Source: JANQPX01 sp051010395
Lineage (GTDB): Bacteria > Pseudomonadota > Alphaproteobacteria > Geminicoccales > Geminicoccaceae
Direction: 5' to 3'
Length of the DNA stretch: 15,244 nucleotides
Assembly (NCBI GenBank): GCA_051010395.1
Contig: JBPCVQ010000050.1
Span: 1 to 15,244, forward strand
Below the pieces are notes generated by a model that searched no databases, was not told the DNA's origin, and saw only the letters and a list, made by a program, of their open reading frames with translations. This document shows positions 6,189 to 13,400 of the stretch, piece by piece (the stretch's first letter is position 1; each line of letters opens with the position of its first letter). The position numbers were made by a program, and so were the translations under genes.

Positions 6189-7379
6189 ATGAAACCGAGC
6201 CAGCCAAAGCACGGTCAAACTAGCGGTATCGGCATGACACGCAATGCCAAAGATGACCTCCAGCCGGAGGGCGGGCCTCAACCGGATGTGCCGCCTGCAC
6301 GCGAGCTTCGCCGTGGCTGGACCACGGGCGCTTGTGCGGCTGCCGCAACGAAGGCCGCTTATCTCGGTCTGCTGACCGGTCGGTTCCCTGATCCGGTGCA
6401 GATCACCCTGCCGAAGGGTGAGCGGCCCAGCTTCGCGCTCGTGGAATCCTGTCGAGGCGATCAAGCAGCCTGGGCCTCGATCGAGAAAGACGCGGGTGAT
6501 GATCCCGACGTCACCCATGGCGCCATCATCAATTCCAGGGTCTGCCGGGGAGAACCGGGAAGCGGCCTGATCTTCATCGCAGGCGAGGGCGTCGGCGTCG
6601 TCACCTTGCCCGGCCTGCCCATCACCGTCGGCGAACCGGCGATCAATCCCGGCCCGCGAAAGCTGATGAGAGAACTGGTTGCCGAGATCGCCCATGCCCA
6701 TGGGGACGGCGGTGATCTGGAGATCACCATCTCGATCCCGGGTGGGGAGGCGATGGCCAAGAGAACCGCGAACGCGCGGCTCGGAATCATCGGCGGCCTT
6801 TCGGTCCTTGGGACCACGGGGGTGGTCATACCCTACTCCTGCTCGGCGTGGATCGCCTCGATCCACCGCGGCATCGACGTTGCCCGCGCCGCCGGTTTCG
6901 AGCATGTCGCAGCCGCGACCGGGTCGACCTCGGAGAAGGCGGTGAAGGACTACTATGGCCTTCCGGACAACGCGTTGATCGAAATGGGTGATTTCGCCGG
7001 CGGCATGCTGAAATATCTCAGACGGCACCCCATTCCGCGGATCACGCTTGCCGGCGGTTTCGCCAAGATCAGCAAGCTTGCGGACGGCCATCTGAACCTT
7101 CATTCCAAACGGTCCGAAGTCGATCTCAACGCCCTGGCCGACTTGCTTGCGGTGCGCGGAGCCCCCTGCGAACTCCTCGATCAGGTCCGTAATGCACGCA
7201 TCGCCAGCCAGGCGCTGGCACTGGCCAATGCCGCCCGCCTGCCGCTCGCCGACGACGTCGCCGAGAACGCGCGCGCCTTCGTGCTCGACCAGATCGACGG
7301 CAAGGCCGAGATCGAGGTGATGATCTTCGATCGAGCCGGCCAGCTAGCCGGCCGCGCCCGCGGCTGGTCAGGCTGCTAG
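6189..7379 (+). CDS. cbiD: Cobalt-precorrin-5B C1-methyltransferase
   Basis: 396 residues from ATG 6189. CbiD methylates C1 of cobalt-precorrin-5B in the oxygen-independent B12 route, using S-adenosylmethionine; it is unrelated to the CobM/CobI methylase family. The diagnostic N-terminal motif RRGWTTGACAAAATKAA begins at residue 41, followed by ITLPKGE, GEPAINPGPRKLM and later FAGGMLKYLRRHPIPRITLA. Two starts are possible: ATG 6189 (ACGGGG 5-10 nt upstream) or ATG 6234, which would give 381 residues and drop a poorly conserved leader. The frame upstream to 6063 overlaps the cobB promoter side and is unlikely to be coding. It is followed directly by cobK, whose ribosome-binding site overlaps this stop codon. 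It suggests that CobF is not needed for the C1 step here. Confidence 0.94.
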   Translation: MKPSQPKHGQTSGIGMTRNAKDDLQPEGGPQPDVPPARELRRGWTTGACAAAATKAAYLGLLTGRFPDPVQITLPKGERPSFALVESCRGDQAAWASIEKDAGDDPDVTHGAIINSRVCRGEPGSGLIFIAGEGVGVVTLPGLPITVGEPAINPGPRKLMRELVAEIAHAHGDGGDLEITISIPGGEAMAKRTANARLGIIGGLSVLGTTGVVIPYSCSAWIASIHRGIDVARAAGFEHVAAATGSTSEKAVKDYYGLPDNALIEMGDFAGGMLKYLRRHPIPRITLAGGFAKISKLADGHLNLHSKRSEVDLNALADLLAVRGAPCELLDQVRNARIASQALALANAARLPLADDVAENARAFVLDQIDGKAEIEVMIFDRAGQLAGRARGWSGC

Positions 7380-7382
7380 GAG
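7378..7382 (+). promoter_or_regulatory. Ribosome-binding site that decides the cobK start (CTG 7390)
   Basis: AGGAG overlaps the last two bases of the cbiD stop TAG and lies 7 nt before CTG 7390, ideal spacing. In the cobK frame no ATG, GTG or TTG occurs between the upstream in-frame stop TAG (7345-7347) and TTG 7408, so this site supports initiation at CTG. Confidence 0.6.
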
Positions 7383-7389
7383 CAGCTCC

Positions 7390-8136
7390 CTGACCCGGTT
7401 ACTGATCTTGGGTGGCACCACAGAAGCTGCGACGCTCGCAGAAGCGCTTTCAGGCTGGCCGGATATTGACGTGATCACCTCGCTTGCCGGGCGAACCCGA
7501 AATCCGGAGCACTTGCCGGGGGAGATGCGGATCGGCGGCTTTGGGGGGGCGGAAGGTCTGATATCCTACCTTCGCGATCAGTCGATCGACGTGCTGATCG
7601 ACGCCACTCACCCCTTTGCCGATCAGATGAGTAGCCAGGCTGTCTTGGCTGCAGATCAGGTAGGTATTGAGCGGCTTCGCCTGGTTCGACCATCCTGGGA
7701 AAAGCAACCTGGCGACCATTGGGTCGAGGCGACCGATGCCGCAGATGCGGCAAAGCTCTTGCCCAGTCTTGGACGTCGCGTCTTCCTCACCAGCGGCCAC
7801 AAGGACCTGGCAGCCTTCGCCGGCCTCGACGATCTCTGGTTTCTTATCCGAACGATCGAGCCGGTGGCAGCGGGAGGCCCACTTCCTCAACAAGTTCACT
7901 TCATAAGAGCCAAAGGCCCCTTCGATGAGGCAACCGAAATCGCCTTGCTTAGGAAGTACCGAATCGACACCCTGGTCACCAAGGCAAGCGGTGGCGATGC
8001 GACCTACGCCAAACTTTCAGCCGCCAGGAGGCTCGGCCTCCCCGTCATTATGATCAGGCGTCCTTCACCACCACCCGGCCCACTCGTTCATGACACCGCC
8101 GCCGCCCTAACCTGGCTCAGGCAAGTAACCGCCTAG
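7390..8136 (+). CDS. cobK: Precorrin-6A / cobalt-precorrin-6A reductase, CTG start
   Basis: 248 residues from CTG 7390. CobK/CbiJ reduces the precorrin-6A macrocycle with NADPH. From the CTG the protein reads (M)TRLLILGGTTEAATLA, the canonical family N-terminus and first Rossmann strand. Further on are TSLAGRTRNP, RIGGFGGAEGLISYL, DATHPFADQMS, TSGHKDLAAF and VTKASGGDATYAKL, all family-typical. The only ordinary start, TTG 7408, would remove the strand that carries the GGTTEA loop and has no ribosome-binding site, whereas AGGAG sits 7 nt before CTG 7390. The gene follows cbiD by 10 bp and is probably cotranscribed. Its TAG stop overlaps the stop of cobM on the other strand by 2 bp. An A-to-C sequencing error in an ATG remains possible. 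Confidence 0.9.
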   Translation: MTRLLILGGTTEAATLAEALSGWPDIDVITSLAGRTRNPEHLPGEMRIGGFGGAEGLISYLRDQSIDVLIDATHPFADQMSSQAVLAADQVGIERLRLVRPSWEKQPGDHWVEATDAADAAKLLPSLGRRVFLTSGHKDLAAFAGLDDLWFLIRTIEPVAAGGPLPQQVHFIRAKGPFDEATEIALLRKYRIDTLVTKASGGDATYAKLSAARRLGLPVIMIRRPSPPPGPLVHDTAAALTWLRQVTA

Positions 8137-8903
8137 GCCCGCGGCCTAAGGACGTGGTGGTGATCGGGGGCGTAGAGGCGGCTGTCGGTGAAGTCGTTCT
8201 CGGCGAGGGCTGGGCCGACGAGGATGAGGGCGGTGCGGGTGAAGCGTTTAGGCTTCACCACGCTGACGATGGTGTCGAGTGTTCCTCTGACGATGTCCTG
8301 ATCGGGCCAGGTGATGCGATAGCCGACGGCTACCGGGCAATCCGGTCCGTAGTGGGGCATGAGTTTGCGGACCACCGGGACGAGATTGTTGATCGAGAGA
8401 TGGATGGCGAGCGTGGCGCCTGTCTGCGCAAAATTTTCGAGGGTTTCGCCTTCGGGCATGGATGAGGCGCGCACGGAGGTGCGGGTCAGGATCACGGATT
8501 GGGCGACGTCCGGCAGTGTCAGTTCCTGACCGAGTTCGGCTGCGGCTGCGGCGAAGGCGGGGACGCCGGGTGTGATGTCGTAGTCGATGCCGAGCACTTT
8601 CAAACGGCGGATCTGTTCGGCGATGGCGCCGTAGAGCGAGGGATCGCCGGAGTGGACGCGAGCGACGTCTTGGCCTTTGGCATGGGCTCGCTCGAAGAGT
8701 GCGATGATCGCATCGAGGTCTAGCGGTGCTGTATCGGTGACCGAGGCGGCCACACCCGAGTCAAGTCCCGCCTCGGCGATCACGGCCTCAGGCACCAGGG
8801 AGCCCGCATAGAGGATGACCGGGCAGCTTCGGATCAATCGCAGGCCGCGGACCGTAATGAGATCGGGCGCACCGGGGCCGGCGCCGATGAAGTGAACTGT
8901 CAT
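8133..8903 (-). CDS. cobM: Precorrin-4 / cobalt-precorrin-4 C11-methyltransferase
   Basis: 256 residues. It transfers a methyl group from S-adenosylmethionine to C11 of the corrin precursor (CobM/CbiF). Family motifs: VHFIGAGPGAPDLITVRG at 3-20 (SAM loop), RVHSGDPSLYGAIAEQ near 82-97, DITPGVPAFAAAAAELGQEL near 109-128, and the C-terminal RITWPDQDIVRGTL. It is the last gene of the - strand operon, beginning 16 bp after the cbiG-cobJ stop. No clear ribosome-binding site is seen, but a seven-codon mini-ORF bridges the gap (see findings). The CobM and CbiF versions cannot be separated by eye; the presence of CbiX and CbiD makes a cobalt-containing substrate likely. Confidence 0.95.
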   Translation of the reverse strand: MTVHFIGAGPGAPDLITVRGLRLIRSCPVILYAGSLVPEAVIAEAGLDSGVAASVTDTAPLDLDAIIALFERAHAKGQDVARVHSGDPSLYGAIAEQIRRLKVLGIDYDITPGVPAFAAAAAELGQELTLPDVAQSVILTRTSVRASSMPEGETLENFAQTGATLAIHLSINNLVPVVRKLMPHYGPDCPVAVGYRITWPDQDIVRGTLDTIVSVVKPKRFTRTALILVGPALAENDFTDSRLYAPDHHHVLRPRA

Positions 8904-8919
8904 GTCAAGTACGTCGCTT

Positions 8920-10800
8920 TCATGCCGAGCGCCTGTCCACGGGCTGTGCGTCTCGGTCGAGATAGCCGCGTGGTGTGTAGACGAAGGGATGGCCGTGCAG
9001 GCGGGGTGCCATGCGGGTCCGGCTGGAGCCGATGATGATCAGGCTCATCATATCGATCCTGTCCTGATCGAGGCCCTTTAGCTCGACGACATCGATGCTC
9101 TCGCCTGTCCGTCCCAGGTTTTTGGCGATGATCACCGGCGTCGAGGGAGGCCTCGCTTCTTCGAGAATGGCAATTGCCCTTGCCAGACCTTCGCGCCGCC
9201 GAAGTGAAGCCGGGTTGTAGAGGGCGATGACGAAATCCCCTTCGGCAGCGGCCTGCAAACGCTGCTCGATCACGGACCAGGGCGTCAGAAGGTCCGAGAG
9301 CGAGATCGTGCAGAAGTCATGGCCAAGCGGTGCGCCGGTTCGGGCCGCCGCCGCCTGAAGCGCTGAAATGCCCGGCGTCATGACTACCTCGATGCGCTGC
9401 CAAGCTGGATCATCGCTTCGATCCAGAAGCTCGTAGACGAGGGAGGCCATGGCATAGATGCCCGCATCGCCTGAGCTGATCAGCGCTACGCGCGCACCGC
9501 ACGCTGCGAGGTTGAGAGCTTTTCGTGCCCGGTCCTCCTCCTCGCCGAGCGCGTAGCCCTCCGGCTCGACATGCGCTGGTTTTCGCAGGAGATCGAGATA
9601 GCCCTGATAGCCGATCCAATGGTCGGATGCCGACAGCAGTTGATCAGCCTCCGGGCTGCGCCAGCCTGACGATCCAGGCCCGATGCCGACGATTGCGAGA
9701 TGCCCTTGCGGCCGGCCGATAGCATCGGCGGGCAGGACGCTTCGCGCGCGCGCGATGGCGAGCGTGGCGCGTTTCGACTTGGTCTTTTCTGCGATCAGCT
9801 TCCCATCCTCGCCAACGGCGGCGAGTGCTGCGCCCTCGGCGACGCCGTGGCAGCCAGTCTCCTTGAAGACCAGGTCGGAGGGGTTGACCAGCCTGGGTGC
9901 CTGCTGTTCCAGGGTGTCGGCGTCGAAAAAGCGCGCGGGTACGCCGAGATGATCGGCGAGCGCATGGATCGCGGGTTCGGCTGCTTTCAAGGCGATCGAG
10001 AAGATGGCTGATACCGAGGTCTCTGCGAGACCATGCTTGACGAGGGTGGCCTCAGCGAGCGCGATCAGCTCGGCAGGATCGGTGTCTCGCTCGCAGCCGA
10101 TGCCGAGTGCGAGTGTTTTGGGATGATAGATAAGCTCATCGCCAAGCGCTTCGACCCGCCGATCGGTCACCCGTATGCCGAGAGCGCCGTCTGCGCCAGT
10201 GTGTTGCGAGAGCGCTGACACCCAGCCGTCCCGTTGGATCTCGTCATCATCCTCGAAGTCGATGATCATGCGCACCGGCTCGCCGGCGAGCAAAGCGGCC
10301 GCAACCGGCTTTACGATCTCAGGAGTGCCCACCACCCAACCAGTCGGTGGCCGGTCCAGGGCGAGGCCAAGGCGGAGATCGCCTGCTGTCGTGATCGCCG
10401 GGGGCGTTCCCAACGCCTCGCCGATGCGGCGCGAAAAATCATTGGCGCCGTGGTGGCCGCCAAGTAGCGGCACGACGGCGCTGCCATCCTCGGCGATTGC
10501 CAGAACCGGCGGCTCGTCTCGTTTGTCCTGAAGGATCGGAGCCAGGAGGCGGATCGGGATGGCGGCCGCGGCCAGCACCAGGAGGGGGCGCTTTTCGAGG
10601 AAGAGTGCCTGAAGATGCGATCCGAGATCGTCGAAGATTTGGTCCAGACCAGCCGTGGCGAGACGGGAGGCCGCACCGTGGATCTCACCGCCCAGCGCCT
10701 CCTTCAGTCGATGCGCTGTGCCAAGCCCGCTCGGCCCGAGCACGATGATCGCTGGGACGCTCGGTTGGATCTCAACCCCAGCCTTGGGGTCCGATGTCAT
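8920..10800 (-). CDS. cobJ: CbiG-CobJ fusion: cobalt-precorrin-5A hydrolase plus precorrin-3B C17-methyltransferase
   Basis: 626 residues, about the sum of the two enzymes. Residues 15-225 look like the CbiG N-terminal and middle domains: IIVLGPSGLGTAHRLKEAL at 18-36, PLLGGHHGANDF at 111-122, WVVGTPEIVKPVAAAL at 155-170. Residues 229-353 are the CbiG C-terminal (CobE-like) domain: TLALGIGCERDTDPAEL, SIFSIALKAAEPAI-like segment, KETGCHGVAEGAAL. From about 366 to 612 lies a complete CobJ/CbiH methylase: GHLAIVGIGPGSSGW (SAM loop), SSGDAGIYAMASLVYEL, VMTPGISALQAAAARTGAPL, ALYNPASLRRREGL. CbiG opens the delta-lactone formed at ring contraction and releases acetaldehyde; CobJ/CbiH methylates C17 and contracts the ring. 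The fusion would link the two sequential chemistries. ATG 10800 overlaps the cobI stop by ATGA. Confidence 0.94.
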   Translation of the reverse strand: MTSDPKAGVEIQPSVPAIIVLGPSGLGTAHRLKEALGGEIHGAASRLATAGLDQIFDDLGSHLQALFLEKRPLLVLAAAAIPIRLLAPILQDKRDEPPVLAIAEDGSAVVPLLGGHHGANDFSRRIGEALGTPPAITTAGDLRLGLALDRPPTGWVVGTPEIVKPVAAALLAGEPVRMIIDFEDDDEIQRDGWVSALSQHTGADGALGIRVTDRRVEALGDELIYHPKTLALGIGCERDTDPAELIALAEATLVKHGLAETSVSAIFSIALKAAEPAIHALADHLGVPARFFDADTLEQQAPRLVNPSDLVFKETGCHGVAEGAALAAVGEDGKLIAEKTKSKRATLAIARARSVLPADAIGRPQGHLAIVGIGPGSSGWRSPEADQLLSASDHWIGYQGYLDLLRKPAHVEPEGYALGEEEDRARKALNLAACGARVALISSGDAGIYAMASLVYELLDRSDDPAWQRIEVVMTPGISALQAAAARTGAPLGHDFCTISLSDLLTPWSVIEQRLQAAAEGDFVIALYNPASLRRREGLARAIAILEEARPPSTPVIIAKNLGRTGESIDVVELKGLDQDRIDMMSLIIIGSSRTRMAPRLHGHPFVYTPRGYLDRDAQPVDRRSA

Positions 10801-11495
10801 CGCCTCCGCCTGGTCACGAGGATCAGGGAGAAATAGGGGATATCGACGCGGTCCAGTTCAGAAAACGGCACTACCTTCTGCTCGGTACCACTCGCGCGCT
10901 CAACATAGATGGCCCGGTCGACGAGACCGAGATTCTCAAGCACCATCCTCACCTTTTCGATATGCCGGCCAAGCTTCATGATGACGGCGGCATCGGCGGC
11001 TTTGAGCCTTGTCGACAGGCATTCCTCCGGCATGGTCGCGGGCAGCACCGAAAATCCCTCGGCGCCGAAGGCGAGCGGTTGCTCGGTCGCCGCTGCGGCC
11101 GCCATCACCGAGCATACGCCGGGCACGACCTCAACGGGATACTGGCTGTGCAGACGCCCGAGGATGTGACCGAACGAGCCGTAGAACAGCGGGTCACCCT
11201 CGCACAGCACGGCCGTGTCCTTGCCCTGTTCGAGTTCGGCGCTGATCCGCGATGCCCCCTCGTCATAGGCGGACTGCGCGATTTCCGGCGATGGATGCAT
11301 CGGCAAGGTGACTTTGATCTCTTTCGCCGACGCGCCGATATGCTCCGCTGCAATCTGACGCGCCATGCTCGGCCGTCCGTTGGCGGAGATATAGGCCACC
11401 ACCGGAGCGCTGCGGAGCGCCTTGATGGCCTTGACGGTGATCAGCTCAGGATCGCCAGGACCCACGCCGATGCCGATGAGACGGCCAGTGATCAC
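10797..11495 (-). CDS. cobI: Precorrin-2 / cobalt-factor II C20-methyltransferase
   Basis: 232 residues. CobI/CbiL methylates C20 of precorrin-2, or of its cobalt complex, with S-adenosylmethionine. Motifs: GRLIGIGVGPGDPELITVKA at 4-23, VLCEGDPLFYGSFGHIL in the middle, VEVVPGVCSVMAAAAATEQP, and VIMKLGRHIEKVRMVLE with IYVERASGTEQKV toward the C-terminus. The start codon is GTG 11495, overlapping the cobL stop as GTGA; its stop overlaps the ATG of cbiG-cobJ as ATGA. The gene is therefore embedded in a translationally coupled string. The cobalt-bound or metal-free substrate cannot be assigned by eye, but CbiX in the same operon favours the cobalt form. Confidence 0.95.
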   Translation of the reverse strand: MITGRLIGIGVGPGDPELITVKAIKALRSAPVVAYISANGRPSMARQIAAEHIGASAKEIKVTLPMHPSPEIAQSAYDEGASRISAELEQGKDTAVLCEGDPLFYGSFGHILGRLHSQYPVEVVPGVCSVMAAAAATEQPLAFGAEGFSVLPATMPEECLSTRLKAADAAVIMKLGRHIEKVRMVLENLGLVDRAIYVERASGTEQKVVPFSELDRVDIPYFSLILVTRRRR

Positions 11496-12727
11496 GATTT
11501 CACTCCCGCATATTGGGTGACGGGCATGGCAGGCCGCCAGCCCTGATACGGCCCGACCTTCTCAGCCCTGCTGATCGCCAGACGAACGAGATCGCCGCCA
11601 TGCTCGGCCTGCCAGTCCAAAAGCTTCCGCTCACCTTCGAGCGTCACGACATTCGCCACCAACCTCCCCCCGGGGGCCAGGCGGCCCCAGGCGGAACTTA
11701 GCATCGCTTGGGATGTGATGCCGCCGCCTATGAAGATGGCGTCTGGTGTCTCCAGGGCGTCGAAGCAGGCTGGGGCTTCGGCCTCGATCACCTGAAGTTC
11801 GGGTGTGCCTAGCCATTCTGCATTACCTGCTGCGCGCAGCGCCCGTGCCTTGTCCCGTTCGATCGCGATAGCCCGGCCACCCTTCACACTGCGCAGCCAC
11901 TCGATGGCGATGGCGCCACTGCCGGCGCCGACATCCCAAAGGCAATGGCCGGATAGCGGTATCAGACGAGCGAGTGTGACCGCCCGGATCTCGCGTTTCG
12001 TCAGCATGCCGTCGCTCGCAAAAGCCTCATCGGGCATGCCTGGCGTTTGCGGGTAGATTTGTGCTCTGGGGCCGGCGACACACTCGATCGCCAGCGTGTT
12101 GAGTGCGGCGATATCCTTGGCGGCCCAGGCATCGGCCGTGCCGTCGATCCGGCGCTCCTTCTCACCGTCAAGATGTTCGAAGACGCTCAACCGGCTGGGT
12201 CCGAAACCCATCTCCACCAAATGGCTCGCCACCAGATGCGGCGTGTCCCCGTCGCGCGTGATTACCAACAGTCGGACACCCGGTTGCAGATAACGTCTGA
12301 TCGTACTCGGCGGGCGGTTATGCAGGCTCAGCGTCTGGATGTCCTGCAATGGCCAGCCGAGGCGGGCGCAGGCGAGGCTGAACGCCGATGCCGCCGGCAG
12401 AATCTGCATCTCCCTTGCAGCAAAACGCCGGGCCAGCATGGCCCCGACGCCATGACATAGGGGATCGCCACTGGCGAGCACTACGACCTTCCGGCCACGC
12501 AACTCTTCGATGTCATCGAGGCTCCGCTCCAGCGGCCGCCGCCAGAGTATGCGCTCGCCCGGATGGTCGGCAACCATCGCCAGATGCCGTTCGCCGCCGA
12601 TCACGATGTCACCAGCCTCGATCACTGCACGCGCGCGCGTTCCGAGCGAGCGAAGCCCATCATCGCCAATCCCCACCACCGAAAGCCAAGGTCGTACGAC
12701 GACCTCGTTGACTTGCCTCTGGCTCAT
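11492..12727 (-). CDS. cobL: Precorrin-6Y C5,15-methyltransferase (decarboxylating), CbiE-CbiT fusion
   Basis: 411 residues with both CobL halves. The CbiE-like part (about 11-205) begins PWLSVVGIGDDGLRSLGTRA and carries VVVLASGDPLCHGVGAML (81-98) and LPAASAFSLACARLGWP (110-126); it methylates C5. The CbiT-like class I methyltransferase (about 235-400) has DGMLTKREIRAVTLARL (239-255), the SAM loop LWDVGAGSGAIAIEWLR (263-279) and IFIGGG; it methylates C15 and decarboxylates the ring C acetate. ATG 12727 overlaps the cobH TGA as ATGA, and its stop overlaps the cobI GTG. No domain is truncated. Confidence 0.96.
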   Translation of the reverse strand: MSQRQVNEVVVRPWLSVVGIGDDGLRSLGTRARAVIEAGDIVIGGERHLAMVADHPGERILWRRPLERSLDDIEELRGRKVVVLASGDPLCHGVGAMLARRFAAREMQILPAASAFSLACARLGWPLQDIQTLSLHNRPPSTIRRYLQPGVRLLVITRDGDTPHLVASHLVEMGFGPSRLSVFEHLDGEKERRIDGTADAWAAKDIAALNTLAIECVAGPRAQIYPQTPGMPDEAFASDGMLTKREIRAVTLARLIPLSGHCLWDVGAGSGAIAIEWLRSVKGGRAIAIERDKARALRAAGNAEWLGTPELQVIEAEAPACFDALETPDAIFIGGGITSQAMLSSAWGRLAPGGRLVANVVTLEGERKLLDWQAEHGGDLVRLAISRAEKVGPYQGWRPAMPVTQYAGVKS

Positions 12728-13395
12728 CCCGTGGCTCCCGGCTTAGCCCGGTCTTCGGTGAGGGCGAGCGCGTTGACGGCTGCTGCTGCCATGGCGCTGC
12801 CGCCGCGTCGGCCGCGGAGGGTGGCGAAGGGGAGGGGAGGCGCATGCTCGATCAGCGCCTGTTTGCTCTCGGCGGCGCCGACGAAACCGACGGGAAAGCC
12901 GAGGATGAGGGCAGGGCGGGGGGCGCCGTCTGCGAGCAACTCGAGCAGGCGGAAAAGGGCGGTTGGCGCATTGCCGATCGCGACGACGGCACCCTCCAGA
13001 TGCGGCGTCCAGAGATCGACCGCCGCCGCCGAGCGCGTCGTGCCCAGCTCACCGGCAATGTCGCGGGTCTTCTCATCATTCAGCGTACAGATTACCTCAT
13101 TGCCCGCAGGCAGAAATCGCCGGGTGATACCTGCAGCCACCATGGTCGCGTCTGCCAGGATCGGCTTGCCGGCAGCAAGAGCCTCATGTCCTGACTGGAG
13201 CGCACCTTTGGCAACCACGAGATCATCCAGAATATCGGGCATGCCGGAGGTGTGGACCAGGCGCAGCGCCAGGGCTTGAACGTCCGCCGGTAAGGCATCG
13301 ATCTCCGCAACCTCGCGAATAGCGGCGAAGGACGCGCGATAGATCGCGTCAGGATCCTTAAGGTAGCTGTTTGCCACGGGCGCCGGCCGATCCAT
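12724..13395 (-). CDS. cobH: Precorrin-8X methylmutase
   Basis: 223 residues, typical of CobH/CbiC. It moves the methyl group from C11 to C12, giving (cobalt-)hydrogenobyrinate. The catalytic histidine is His48 in LVHTSGMPDI (46-55). Other conserved stretches are KPILADATMVAAGI (77-90), GNAPTALFRLLEL (141-153), LILGFPVGFVGAAESK (163-178) and the basic/Gly segment RGRRGGSAMAAAAVNAL (194-210). It starts 5 bp after the cbiX stop without a strong ribosome-binding site, so coupling to cbiX translation is likely; its stop overlaps the cobL start. Confidence 0.96.
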   Translation of the reverse strand: MDRPAPVANSYLKDPDAIYRASFAAIREVAEIDALPADVQALALRLVHTSGMPDILDDLVVAKGALQSGHEALAAGKPILADATMVAAGITRRFLPAGNEVICTLNDEKTRDIAGELGTTRSAAAVDLWTPHLEGAVVAIGNAPTALFRLLELLADGAPRPALILGFPVGFVGAAESKQALIEHAPPLPFATLRGRRGGSAMAAAAVNALALTEDRAKPGATG

Positions 13396-13400
13396 GCGGT

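Noticed and set aside
6090..7103. 337-codon antisense frame opposite cbiD
   Set aside because: Long open antisense frames are expected in GC-rich genes; it has no domain-like pattern, while cbiD on the other strand is fully conserved.
10794..11546. 250-codon + strand frame opposite cobI
   Set aside because: Antisense of CobI and the end of CobL; no motif or ribosome-binding site.
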